Shown here in pieces: positions 44,690 through 55,873 of a DNA stretch of 64,000 nt (within the stretch, counting starts at the first letter, position 1; every line of letters starts with the position of its first letter). The translations under genes were made by a program, and so were the position numbers. The stretch comes from Bretschneidera sinensis (lineage: Eukaryota; Streptophyta; Magnoliopsida; Brassicales; Akaniaceae): positions 69,669,317 to 69,733,316 of the forward strand of contig CM043701.1 in NCBI GenBank assembly GCA_023935145.1, read 5' to 3'. A model generated the notes under the pieces. It searched no databases. It was given only the letters and a program-made list of their open reading frames with translations, and was not told the DNA's origin.

Positions 44690-47500
44690 ACAACCAACCA
44701 CATTAACCCTTCCCCTACCAACACTACTATTACCAGCACCAGAGGCAGTAACAACACCAGGAACCCTTCCAAAATCTGCTGCACCAGTACTAGAGGTAGT
44801 AGCAGCACCAAGAACCTATATACCACCTTCAGATCCACCTTTGCCTTTTCCTCTTGCAGCACTAGATCTACCTTCTCCTCTTGCACCACCAGATCCGCCT
44901 CTTCCATTGCCACCAGATCTACCCCTTGCAATAGATCTCCCATTTGCACCAATAACTCCTTGTAAAATCAACAGATCATGCTAAAAAGCTAAGCAGCACA
45001 TCCAATACCATTGTCAGTACACAAAAAATGCACAACTATTCACAGAAAAAATGCATAACCATTAACAATATACTTTGTAACCTGATTGCCTTCGGTAAGC
45101 CAATTATACTTTGTAAGCCAATGCATAACCATTATCAAAATTGGCTTTTTTTCTTAACTTTGTAAACATTGAAGGATTCAGTGTGGTTATTTGTTACATG
45201 GGCTCACTTTGAAGAATTTTCAAAAGTGTGTCTCATTCATGTTGAGGGTTTTTCCATTATCTAAGCCTAGACATGCTCTAACTTATTCTTCATTGCTTTC
45301 ATAACTTGTTTATAATTATCTTAGTTGAATACCTTAGCAACCCAACTCAGCCATGGGTTTTGAGGTCTGAAATTACTATACACATGTTTAACATAATTCC
45401 TGTGAAAGGTATGTGGGAAGACTTTAGCTACAACATTCTCTAATCCCTATATGAAAGATAGATAACTATGTCACAACTAAGTGATTATTTTTTTTATAAG
45501 TACAACACATTGAATAAATTAAAGTAAATAAATCTACCTTTTGTTTGCCATACATAATTGTTAGTGGCTTGTTTCCTAACCCCTCCCCAACGCAATCTTT
45601 TAAGCTTTCATAGAAGAACTTCTAGCTTTCAATGCAATCTATCTCCATAATTGCAACTGCGATTGGAAACAAGCCACCATTTTTATCTAAACCAACTATA
45701 GAAAGTAAAATCCCACCATAAAGACCCTTAAAAAAGCATCCATCAAGACCCGTAAAAGGCTTACATCCCTTCAAGAAGCCTACCTTCAATGCATTATAAC
45801 ATATAAAATTACTCTTGAATACTGGAGGTTGTGAATGACTAATTATTTCATAAACTTCAATCTTCACCACACTACCAGGATTCTTGTCCACCACTAGTTC
45901 TCTATACTTTCTCAACAAACCATATGATTTCCATGACCCCCTTTGACCTCCTATCTAACCTTCTTCTTAGTCCTATAAAGTTATGATTTGACAAGATCAA
46001 CCCCCCACTGTGAATTCATGACTTCTTTCATCAAGTCATAGCTCATTGTAGGGCCAACACTCAATTGGGCACCAAACTTCCTTACAATCCATGTGTGATC
46101 TGCATTATCATTCTTGGTCACCCTAACACACATGTGTTCATTATTTACAGTCTTGACCATGAAGATTATACCATATTGTATCACAGGTGCATATATCCTC
46201 TATGGGAATCCCTCAGCCTTACACTTAGCACTCACCTTTTTAGGATCATTCTTTTTCCTCACGAAAGAATACCCACATTTCACTTTATAATCTTTTTATG
46301 TCTCTTTGAAACTAATCACAGATGGGAATCAATGTCCTACCTCAAATTCTATGGTTCCATCTTCTTTTGGCTTAAAAAGCTTCCCATGAATCCTCTGTGT
46401 GCTATCAAAGGTCCTTGTCTTTCTCTATTGACCAAGCTCTAAGTCAGAAAAATCACTTGCACAATCAAAAGATGCATTTGACTATACATTACTTAATTCA
46501 TTATCAGAACCATCATCTTGCCCTTCATTTTCAGAATCATATCCATCAAAATCATCTTAATCATTAGAACCTTGGTCAATATCCTCTAACCATTCCTCAT
46601 TTTCAGCATCAGAAAATTCAGATATTTCATCTTCAGACCCTATTTCACCCACCATATCATCACACCCTCTTTATCCCCAATATGTTCACTCAGATATACC
46701 TCCCTAACTTGTTCACCCTGATGTCCATCAACACCAAACATATATTCATCCGTAAAGATATCCTCAAATGACAACCCACCAAACAAGTCATTCAAAGTCT
46801 CTTGAGTTACATTCTGCTGAGTTATATTCTCTTCAAACATATATCATTCATATTATCATGACTAACATTATCAAACAGAGGAACATAAACATTATCATTA
46901 CCAAAAACATGCTCACTAACATTCTCATTCACATTGTAACTAACATGCTCATTCATATTGTCACTAACAGTAACAATAGTAGCTTCACTCTAGGAACGAT
47001 ATTAGGTTCAGTAAACACATGCTTATTCACATTTTCACTAACATGCTCACTAATAGGCCCACTAACAGGAACACTAGCAACAATATCAATAACAACCTTA
47101 CCAACATACTCAACAACAGTGTCAGTATCAGGCTCACTACCAACCTCATTACCAAACAAGTCTTGCTCAATATCTAAATCAGAGATATCAACTATATCAA
47201 CATCACTATTAAGCCAATTACACCTTTTACACTACCCCTTGGGCCCCTGTCATCCATAACTTGAATAGGCTTACTGTAACCCAAATCCTCAATGTAAAAA
47301 CATATAAGCTCAATATCATAATAATAAGAAAAACAGACTGTAAATCATCATCACATTCAACAACCTTACCAGATTCAAGTCTAACTTGAGTTGAATCTAA
47401 TTCGATCAAGAAGAAAATGTCACCCAAGAATCTCACAAAGTTTTATCTATCTAGGTCCACCTTAACAGTTGCTCTGGGTTGAATTTCATCCTCTAAGCAA
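44690..47500 (-). pseudogene. MULE (MuDR-type) transposase, degenerate
   Basis: Reading right to left: an N-terminal region (CFYIEDLGYSKPIQVMDD) and an acidic Asp/Glu/Val-rich stretch. Then comes the MuDR DNA-binding segment (HTWIVRKFGAQLSVGPTMSY; MKEVMNSQWGVDL). The catalytic core start is at 45622-45918 (LRKYRELVVDKNPGSVVKIE; GCKPFTGLDGCFFKGLYGG; FPIAVAIME). Further core follows (MYGKQKG; VFPHT; NYVKHVYSNF). The C-terminus is Gly/Arg-rich (44690-44950; GRGGSGGARGEGR in one frame). The first catalytic Asp in LDGCFFK is present. Stops and frameshifts break it into several pieces, so it is inactive. Confidence 0.87.
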
Positions 47501-48147
47501 AACACCATATTATGATGTCGCTGCATTGTACCCTAGAAGGGAAAAAAAAAAACAATATGAGATGGAAACCCTAGCTATAGTATATTGTGTATTTTTAATA
47601 CATGAACAATATGTTACAAAATGGGAGTAAAACACAAAATTTGAGGGGGCTCAAATGATTTTGAGTCATAAAAACTAAATTTTTTGCATATGGATTTTTC
47701 ACAGAAACTATTTTTTTAAAAATGAGGTACATTACAAGAATAAGAAGAAGAAATTAAATTAGAAGACGAGGTATATTATGACTTACCATTTAGCCAACTT
47801 GATTCGTTTTCTTCGTCAATAAACTAACGTGATTAAAGGGACAAAATGGTGTCAAAGAGAACAAAATGAGGGGATGAAAGAAAATGTGACTAATTTTGGA
47901 ATACTTTGAAAGTAATTTAACAATTGAATATGGTTTAATTTCTACTAAATGTGCTAAGAATTGAGGGTTTCTAATGGGTTTCAATTTCAAAGATGAACTA
48001 TTGTGAGTGAGAGAGGGGAGTAGATAAAACGCATGAAATGACATATTGACCTTTTATCTACCTGTGATAATATATATGAGGGCAACTATGTTATCTGATT
48101 TTCTCGATAAAAAAATAACGAATTGACAGTCAAATCTACTCCAGGGG

Positions 48148-48224
48148 GTAATTTTATATTTTGAAACTACGGGTCTTTATTCGTAGGTTAGGCCATACTA
48201 TAGGTTGCTAAATGTAATTTTCCC
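48148..48224 (-). repeat. Right terminal inverted repeat of the MULE
   Basis: Sense GGGAAAATTACATTTAGCA, inverse partner of 31108-31185. Confidence 0.85.
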
Positions 48225-48808
48225 TTATTATTATGATTAATATAATTATGATTATTATCAATATCATTTCAATATTATTATTATAAAAATAATATTAATG
48301 TGTATTATTATAATTATTACTGTAATATTATTATAAGTATGATTAAAACTTTTTTTATAATTATAGTAATAATAATTATTATTATATTTAATATTAATAT
48401 TAAAAATTGTTATAATAATATTTTAAAAAATCTATTATTATCAGTATTATTATAATATTATGATAATAATAATCATTATAGTTATTATAATAATAGTAAT
48501 TATTATTTGTTATTATTATAATATTATTCTAATTATAGTAATTATTGTTATTATCATTATTATTATAATAATCATTACTACTATTCAAGGGTAAAAATGA
48601 CAAAAAGAAAAATCTTAGTCATACATGGATGTGATAAATTCTATCCTATTGGGAGAGGTGAGATAAAAAATGTGAGATTAAGACTAATTTTATCCTACTT
48701 TAATCTCATATAAATAGTAAATTCCTCCAACCAAATGAAAGATAGCTATTCATATGGGATTAAAATGGTATAATCTCACATTTATCTCACAAACCAAACG
48801 AGCCCTAA

Positions 48809-49485
48809 ACCCCATAAGTAAGTTTCAGTAGTCCTATCAAATAAGCATAGGTTTGTAGAGCATACTGCTACCATTTTTTTTTCATTTTCTTCCCTTTAAG
48901 CCAAATAATTTTTTTCAATAACTAAAATAATAAGGGCAAAGCCCCTCACACTACATAAACAAGAACAAGACCCGTAATGAAAATTCAAGGGATTTACTGA
49001 AAAATGTCTCAAAATTATGAATAACATCCACCAACCCCATAAAAATTGTCATTTTGATAATATATAACTTCCGCTTATTTATAACAATTTGTTTCCTTCC
49101 AGACACCACCACTGAAAAAGTAGGAAGCCATCCAAATTTCTCTATTGTTATTAGAATTATAATTTACAAAACATCATTTCTCTGATCTAATGAACCGAGG
49201 AATATCCCTTAAATCAGACATGAAGCTGTCCAATTGTCTTGTTAAAGAGATAATGATCCTCATCCATTCCCACATTTAAAAAAAAAATTACTGAAAACCC
49301 TATCAAACGACAAACATAGGTACAAAACGATTTTCCATAAGCATCAATTAGATTTCCCATCGACGATTCTAGCGTTTATCAAATCAAAAGAAGAATGAAC
49401 AAAACCGAAAGCTCTCACTTTAATTTTTTATAAACAAAGCTCTCAGATTTAGATGCTTAACCTAAAAGCAAAACAGCGGGGTACC
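48809..49485. other. AT-rich interval without recognisable genes
   Basis: No sustained frame, RNA gene or repeat was recognised. Confidence 0.5.
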
Positions 49486-49488
49486 TAA

Positions 49489-50010
49489 GGTTATGTTTGG
49501 AAACAGTTTTCGAAAATTATTTTTAATTCTTAAAAATTATTTTTTATGTTTGGTAAACAGTTTTCAAAAACAATTTTCAAAAACAGTTTTCAAAAAATCA
49601 GTTTTCAAAAACTGTGTTATGAAAACTTCAAATTGGTGTTTTCTAACATAATTTTCGAAAAATAGCCTTAAAATCAATGTTCACTTCTCTGTTTCATTCT
49701 TCCTCCATTGTATATAAAAAAATATTAAAAATAAAATAATATTAATTAATTTTAAATATTTAGTAAATACGAGGTATAAAATTAATATAGATTTTAAATT
49801 TAAACTCAAAACTAAAAATAATTACAAGGTGTATCAAAACAGTTTTCAAAATAAAATTATCCAAACAACAGTTCATTGTTTTTTGTTTTGAAAACAGTAT
49901 TCGAGTTACAGTTATCCAAACATGTTTTATTCAGAAAATTGTTTTCAGTTTTCATTTTTAAAAACAGTTTTCGAAAACTGAAAACAAAAAACTATTACTC
50001 CAACATGCTC
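49489..50010. mobile_element. MITE with TAA duplication and CAGTTTTCAAAAAC sub-repeats
   Basis: The 522-bp element is flanked by TAA (49486-49488 and 50011-50013). The ends are GGTTATGTTTGG and, inverted, GAGCATGTTGG. The interior is rich in CAGTTTTCAAAAAC and its complement, which gives strong folding potential. No coding capacity. It lies about 0.5 kb upstream of the likely start of the L12 transcript. Confidence 0.68.
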
Positions 50011-50185
50011 TAATATTTTTTTTTAAAAACCTCAAATAGACATAAAAAAAATCAAAAACAAAAACAATCTTTTTTTTATTTATAAAAAAAAGACAATTCT
50101 AGCTACCTGAGAAAGACGCAACCTTTACCAGGTTTACGAGAAACCTCAACTGAGAAATATGGAGAAGGAGAGAGAGTGTGCTTGC

Positions 50186-50208
50186 ATATTTCTCTCTCTC
50201 TCTCTCTG
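50186..50208. repeat. (TC)n microsatellite
   Basis: A short uninterrupted TC run upstream of the L12 gene, in a CT/GA-rich region. Confidence 0.85.
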
Positions 50209-50469
50209 TATCCTTTAAATAACTGCTGACAGCTTACTCATACAGAAACACATACCACTCTCTTTCCTCTGTATGTGTCAGCGTGGCAAATGAAGGACGA
50301 GGACTCGGGAGGGAAACGTAGGGAGCATATCATTTTAGGGAGAAGTAAATCCCCCAAATGTCCAAGGAATCCAACTTATTCGGATTAGGGTTTGTGTTAG
50401 AGAGAAATGACTTATTTGCCCTCACGTAAAACTTACTCTACCCACCCTGATTAACACTAACCCACCCCT

Positions 50470-50654
50470 GGTTCAAGTCCTAACTCATAGTTGCTGCACC
50501 ATTTTCTCTCCTCTCTTCCTCTCTCCTTAGCTGCGACGTTCCAGGCCTCTCTCTCTCCCTCACCCCGCATCCTGCCCACCTTGCTCCCTTTCTCTCCTCC
50601 GCTGGAAATGTTGCGGATATTCGTGACAGAGAAGTAATATTCTCCTCGTTACAG
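50470..50654 (+). promoter_or_regulatory. Putative first 5' UTR exon of the L12 gene
   Basis: A strongly CT-rich, comparatively GC-rich stretch ('ctctcctctcttcctctctcc') ends in ACAG|GTACCT, a usable splice donor at 50654/50655. It is followed by a long T-rich, intron-like region. CT-rich leaders are common in plant housekeeping genes. The transcript start is not determined. Confidence 0.4.
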
Positions 50655-53126
50655 GTACCTATCTTTCATTTTTTTTTTGTTTAATTTCTTTCATTATATT
50701 CATGATTTATTGATACTCTGTATTTGCATGATTTATTCATCATCCCAGAACAAGTTCTCAAGGAAACCGAATTTTACCCTGTATTTACCAAGAAAAATCA
50801 TCTGTTGTACAAGGAATTTTCATGTGCAACCGAACCCAGAATTTTTTACTAGATTTTTTGGCTAACTTTGCTAGAATATTGTGTGACTTTAACTAAACAT
50901 GATTTGTATGTGACCATAGCAGAGTAGGTTACATAGTTAGTAAAAGATTGCGCTCCAAAAGACAGATTGGAGAGGATTCAATCTTGTGATCATCTTCAAA
51001 ATCTAAGTGAAATGCTTCTAATTAAGTATATGCTTAAAATCCATGAATATTTCAAATATCAAAACATGATGAGATTAAGGGAGTTATCTAGTTCACCAAA
51101 AGCAGAAAGTTAAGTATATACTCATCTCTCCTTTCTTTCTCTTCAGTTGGCCTTCCTCTGCTCCTCCTCTCCTTTTTCAGTGGATTGTTGATAGGTGTGT
51201 CTGTGCCTCTCTGGCCAATTCTCATGTGTAAAATGGTTGTTTTTAGGGTGTTGCCTTTAACTTAATCATCAAAAGGAATCTGAAATTATCTCAGATTTTC
51301 AAAGATTGTGTTTGATGAGTAGCGCGTAAATAGAGAATTAGTGCTAGAATTGAAGCATCCTTTATGTTGTCAATATTATTAATTATTTGTTCTCCAATTA
51401 CCAATCTCAATTATTTTAAGCTGAAAATTAACAGCAAGGATTTGCATTTTTTATTGCATGATCGCGCTGCTTGTCTGATTATTGATTTATAGGGCTATTG
51501 ATATTACTGGATTGTTCTTCTATTCTAGTTCATGACTTATTTGTTTATCTTAAAACCTAAATGTTTTATAGATTTTGGTGCTTGCTACCTCTATTTTTTT
51601 TAATAAAAAACTTGAGTTCATGTTAATATAATGCAATGTTTGCTTTTGAGATTCAAATTACATGTATGGTAATTGGTAATTGTTTGTTTTGGTTAAATCT
51701 GAAATTTATTGGTCTCCAAGACTACACAAAATGGGAATGCGATTCAATTTTGCACATTATCTATCACGGTATCACATATCAGTTATCTGCGCAAATGTTT
51801 GTTTGATCGTTTCAGTTTTGATTGGGTTGGTTGGATAAATTTAGTAGCTTGATTGTTAGTTGCTAAGGATCACTTCAGCTTTTTGTTGATGAAGTATTTT
51901 ATTTTTTAATGTGCATTTTAGATTAGATGTGTGGCTTAAGCATGATAAACTTATGTACCTGTTGAGTTTCTTTTGTTTAGTAATTAGTAGAGTTTCAATA
52001 ATATAAGTCCTGACGTTTATCTGTTGAGTTCTTTTGTTTAGTAATTAGTAGAGTTTCAATAATGTAAGTACTAACATTATGTTTTGCCCTGTGTTCTGCA
52101 ATTGTGAATGGTTGTTGGTTTGTTTTCAAGTTTTCGTTTATGGTTATTAAAATATGATATTTATGCATATGTACTTAATTTGGATAAGACCTCAGTGAAT
52201 AGTGAGCTGCAGACAATTTTTTCTTGCAATTTTTTTCCTAAATGAAAATCAGAGGATACAATTATCAGTTTAAGTATGATTTTTTTATAAGAAAATTTCA
52301 GTTTTCGGTTCGGTTAACCATTGGGTATTTATGAAGATAATTGGTTAACCGATTGAAACGGCTCGGTTTTGTGACAGGTTTCGGATTTCGGTTAACTGAA
52401 AATTTTGGTCTGATTCGGATATTTGGCTTAAAGGTTTGGGAGCTAAACCATGCCCACCCAGCCATACCTAATTTTATCTTTGATACTTGGAATCTGAGAG
52501 ATTTAGTCTTTGTCCTGGTGATAGTCTGGTCTCTTTTTGGGAGTTCATTTTATCTATGATACGCTGAGAGGGTGTGATCAGAGGGGGTTTGATCACCAGA
52601 GGGGCTATAAAATTTAGTATTTGTTCTGCATCAAAATGGATGGGATTTTGGATACTCTTCTTTAAAAGGTGCTGCTGCTGATTTCAGATGTCTCTCCTTT
52701 TGGGAGATTTTTTTTTTCCTTTCAAAAGAAACCTATAACATGTATATTAGTTTAGCTTCTATTTTGTTTTTAGACAGCAGTTAATTTGTTTGTTCCTGTG
52801 TTGTGTAATTTTGTGTTCACTAAATTATGTTTCTGAATGTGTTCACTTAATTTCATATCTGAATTCTTGAATTCAAATATCCTTAAACTTTAATTTATTC
52901 TTCTCTCTTCTCTCCTTTTTCACTTTTCAATGGTTCCTTCATCAATCTGTTCAAAACTTTATATGAAATTCTTCAGCAATTGGTTCGAATTTAAGGGCCC
53001 TCTTGCTGCCACCGTATAGCTGTGTCTAGGTATGCTTTATCAGTTTTAATTCTTTCCTTCTTTTTATTTATTTATTTGTAACAATTGGATTCTGAAGACG
53101 CTCTCTTGTTTGTTGATGATGAACAG
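50655..53126 (+). other. Putative 5' UTR intron(s) of the L12 gene
   Basis: T-rich and noncoding. A possible small middle exon is 52977-53029 (acceptor ATTCTTCAG, donor TCTAG|GTATGC). A final acceptor is GATGAACAG at 53126. Positions 51961-52014 and 52020-52073 are near-identical tandem copies ('ttttgtttagtaattagtag'). Around 52302-52400 lie several CGGTTCGGTTAACC-like repeats. Confidence 0.45.
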
Positions 53127-53367
53127 TTTTAGACGCATCTCCTTTTAGTGAGAGTTAAGTTTAGTGTTGGAAAAGCTACATTCCGTCTTCCTCTGCCTCT
53201 ATGTCAATGTCTTCTTGAGAAGCTACAAGGTTTCTATTTCTATTTGCCAACAAAGAAAGAAAACCACTATCATTTAAAACTCCATCCCCACCCTTCCCAA
53301 AGCAAAGCCTTCTTCCAACTCCCAATTGAAAATCACACATACACCTGCTTCTGTAAACCCCCAAAAA

Positions 53368-53853
53368 ATGCCCTTCATAATTTTCAAAATCGCCTCCAGA
53401 TCCTTACTCACTCTAACCAGCACCACTATCTCTCACTCTCTCTGCGCAGCCACAGAGGCCCGCACCCAGAAGCTTGAGTGCATTGCAGATGAGCTCCTTG
53501 ACCTCACAAAGCTCGAGCGGTACGACTACTCAATCCTCTTCCGCCTCAAGTTGGGCCTTAACCGCGATGGACCTGCAGTCACTGGGCCCTCCTCCTCTGG
53601 TCCATCAGTCGCTGAAGACACCAAGGCTGTTGAGGAGAAGACAGCTTACGATGTTAAGCTGGAGAAGTTCGATGCAGCTGTGAAGATCAAGATCATAAAA
53701 GAAGTGAGAGCTTTCACTGATTTGGGGCTAAAGGAGGCTAAAGATTTGGTGGGGAAGGTGCCTGTTGTTGTCAAGAAGGGGATCGTTAAGGAGGAGGCTG
53801 ATCAGATTGTTGAGAAGCTCAAGCAGTTGGGTGCTACTGTGGTATTAGAATGA
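53368..53853 (+). CDS. Mitochondrial-type 50S ribosomal protein L7/L12 (bL12m)
   Basis: A 161-codon frame without introns. The first ~29 residues (MPFIIFKIASRSLLTLTSTT...) are Ser/Thr-rich with basic and few acidic residues, as in a mitochondrial presequence. EARTQKLECIADELLDLTKL and YDYSILFRLKLGLNR form the N-terminal dimerisation part that binds uL10. A flexible Gly/Pro/Ser hinge follows. The last ~72 residues are the L7/L12 C-terminal domain (EKTAYDVKLEKFDAAVKIKI; VRAFTDLGLKEAKDLVGKVP; VKKGIVKEEADQIVEKLKQL; GATVVLE end). This domain recruits translation factors to the ribosome stalk. An in-frame ATG at 53326 would add 14 residues; 53368 is preferred because the presequence then starts cleanly. 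No stop interrupts it, unlike every transposon frame nearby. It has no tandem neighbour genes. Confidence 0.93.
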   Translation: MPFIIFKIASRSLLTLTSTTISHSLCAATEARTQKLECIADELLDLTKLERYDYSILFRLKLGLNRDGPAVTGPSSSGPSVAEDTKAVEEKTAYDVKLEKFDAAVKIKIIKEVRAFTDLGLKEAKDLVGKVPVVVKKGIVKEEADQIVEKLKQLGATVVLE

Positions 53854-55476
53854 TGTTTTTTGTGATATCTGGTTTAAATGTTTGTTCAGTGATATCCATC
53901 TTTATTTTTGTGCTTTTTATGAGTTTGATATGCAAGTTGGGGTAATTCATTTTGTTTTAGCCAGTAAAGTATCAGGCAGTTAACACCTTTCACTAATCCC
54001 ATAATCACATGGTTGTGGCTCGGTTCTAACAGGATTGCACGATAAGCTTGTGAATTCTGTTCATTGTGTTCACATGATTTATAGATAATGTTCAATTAAA
54101 TTATGTTTGATGGTATGGAATTCTGACTAGGAATTTAAATGGAGGTGGAATCATGGGATTTTCAAAAAAGTTTCAATTCTATACTACTAATCGCAATGTT
54201 ACTGAGGATACAAACTTGATGTTTGGAGTGTATGTTGTCCATTAAATGCTTAGGTTATTCTTGTAAATCGATTCGATTCTGCAATTGTGTTATGCTTTGC
54301 TTTGACATTCTTCTAGTTGTTACTGCATTAGCTATGTTATAGTTTGTCTAACTAGTTTTATTTTAAGTATTCTTCTCCTAGTCCTGACCTGAAAGGGATT
54401 AGTGGGGCTATATTGGGGCCTTATTTTCGTCTAGGTAAGGTAGGTTCGTATCTATGTTCTTATGCGGAAATAGGTGGTTGTTTAGTGATGTCCAGTAAAT
54501 TCCTGATGATGTCTTTTGTTTCTTTACCTCAAGATTGAACTTCTAATCAAACCAAATCTGAACAACAAAAAGCTTGATTTGCAGCTTTTTGTTTCTTTCC
54601 CCTCGCTTCCGCTTCTAAATCTCTTCAGGATGGGGTTGCCTATCCTTTCGAACGACTTGGGGACCAGCTTCAACGCGAAAAATATGTTCGAGAGTGATTG
54701 CTATTTATGCTATCGCTAGACCTACGCACGTGTTCTGTATATATCATTGATTGTATTTTAGATGTACTGTATTCAACAAAGAAAAAGAAGTTCTTTAATT
54801 TCTGAAAGTGAATGTAGTTTGTTGTCCCCTACCTTTTTCAGTAAAAAAAATCCCTTGCTTTCTCAATATACATTTTCTTAGGGTATCAATCTAAGATGAA
54901 TTTTCTCGTTTGTGAAAAGAGAATGTACAAAAGACACTTATGAATAATATATATCGATTAATTAGTTGGTTGACAAATAGAATTTTTTTAACCATTTCGA
55001 TATCTCACCGAGTGAAAAAGAATCACCTTTCCATTTTGACTCATCTCTGTTTGAATCCAGTTTATGATGAGATGATCTAACTCATCTAAAATTAGTTAAG
55101 ATTTAACCATAAATTTTTTTAGATCGAAATATTCTTTTGCCTCGTCAATTAGTAGGTATTCATTTTTTGGAAATTCACATTTTTCATATATTTAAAAATA
55201 TAGAATAGTGACCGGAGCAAAACCCACTTGCGGGTTCACCGGGACATGCGGTGTGTGGGACGTCTTTCTAGCTACGATTTGCAGCCAAACTCTTTAGACC
55301 CATAAGATAGACCAATTGGTACGAGTGGTAGTTTTTGAAAATAATACTAAAAAGCATACATATCTAGAGTTCGCCCCACTCAATTCGCACGGGCAGCGCT
55401 TGAAAGTGGCCAACTCTGTAGAGGGTGATGAACTCAATTTCGAAATATGGGTTTTGTCGAGCTCTTTCCAACGATA
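53854..55476. other. L12 3' flank and unassigned AT-rich DNA
   Basis: The first few hundred bases after the TGA are probably 3' UTR. The rest holds no recognised gene. Short ORFs on both strands have no family resemblance. Confidence 0.5.
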
Positions 55477-55617
55477 CACTACAAAAAACTACACTTTTAG
55501 TGGAGGCCGAGACCGCTACTAAATACTACATTTTTCATGTCCATAAACTCCGACCGCCACTAAATATTTTCTTTTTGTGGCGACTTTGGTTGCCACTGAA
55601 TATCCTTTTTGTGGCTG
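55477..55617 (+). mobile_element. Terminus of a CACTA-type DNA transposon (fragment)
   Basis: It begins CACTACAAAAAACTACAC, the hallmark end of plant CACTA (En/Spm) elements. Subterminal variants of AGTGGCGGTCGGAGTT-like sequence follow in both orientations ('gtggaggccgagaccgc', 'gaccgccactaaat', 'gtggcgactttggttgccac'). After about 140 bp it passes abruptly into copia gag sequence, so only one end is present. Confidence 0.75.
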
Positions 55618-55621
55618 GTTG

Positions 55622-55873
55622 AGGTAATCAAAATACTCATTTGCCTAGCCATATGTCGCTCAAGAAATTCTTTACAAAATAGTGAAGCTTTAACATCTTT
55701 TAAAGAAATTAGATATCTATCAGATAAAAAGGTTTCCCTAAAGTCTGTAAACGATTGTGGTAGAGAACACGACAATAGCAGAGCTTGATCCTCATCATCT
55801 AATTAAACTTTCATTGAGTTCAAATAAGTAATAATGGAATTAAAATCATCAATATCAGTTTTCATTGACGTAC
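55622..55873 (-). pseudogene. Copia gag fragment
   Basis: - strand: LISILNDFNSIITYLNSM, then after a stop LDDEDQALLLSCSLPQSF and TDFRETFLSD, then KDVKASLFCKEFLE. This is the Gag pattern of copia elements (LDDEDQALLLLCSLPPSF). It is cut by the CACTA fragment on one side and by the SIRE-like 3' LTR on the other. Confidence 0.82.

Larger units (their letters stand above)
31108..48224 (-). mobile_element. Mutator-like element (MULE) with ~76-bp TIRs
   Basis: The left end 31108-31185 and the reverse complement of the right end 48148-48224 match over roughly 76 bp (GGAAAATTACATTTA..., CCTATAGTAT, CCTAACCTAC, GACCCGTAGTTTCAAAATAT). Both ends are flanked by TTATTATTA (31099-31107 and 48225-48233), the 9-bp duplication expected of MULEs, although the flank is ATT-rich. 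A MULE transposase is encoded on the - strand. The element is interrupted by a copia element; without it the length is about 5.1 kb. Confidence 0.85.
30655..48805. mobile_element. Tourist-like MITE with ATT-rich core, split by a nested insertion
   Basis: The left end (AGGTCTGTTAGGTT, 30655 on) and the reverse complement of the right end (GGGCTCGTTTGGTT, ending 48805) form imperfect terminal inverted repeats. They are flanked by TAA (30652-30654 and 48806-48808). Inside, both halves have similar 'gagataagatgag'-like subterminal sequence and then long runs of ATT/ATA (30878-31107 and 48225-48590). Without the insertion the element is about 1.0 kb. The TAA duplication and the G-rich TIR with CTGTTTGGTT suggest the PIF/Harbinger-Tourist group. 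Confidence 0.62.

Noticed and set aside
44661..44984. Proline-rich 107-codon + strand ORF
   Set aside because: It is the antisense shadow of the Gly/Arg-rich C-terminus of the MULE transposase.
53148..53477. 109-codon + strand ORF overlapping the L12 gene
   Set aside because: It lies in another frame, covers the leader and the start of the L12 CDS, and shows no family motifs.
55290..55476. tRNA-like or gene-like sequence left of the CACTA end
   Set aside because: No cloverleaf with conserved A and B boxes could be made, and no reading frame has family similarity.
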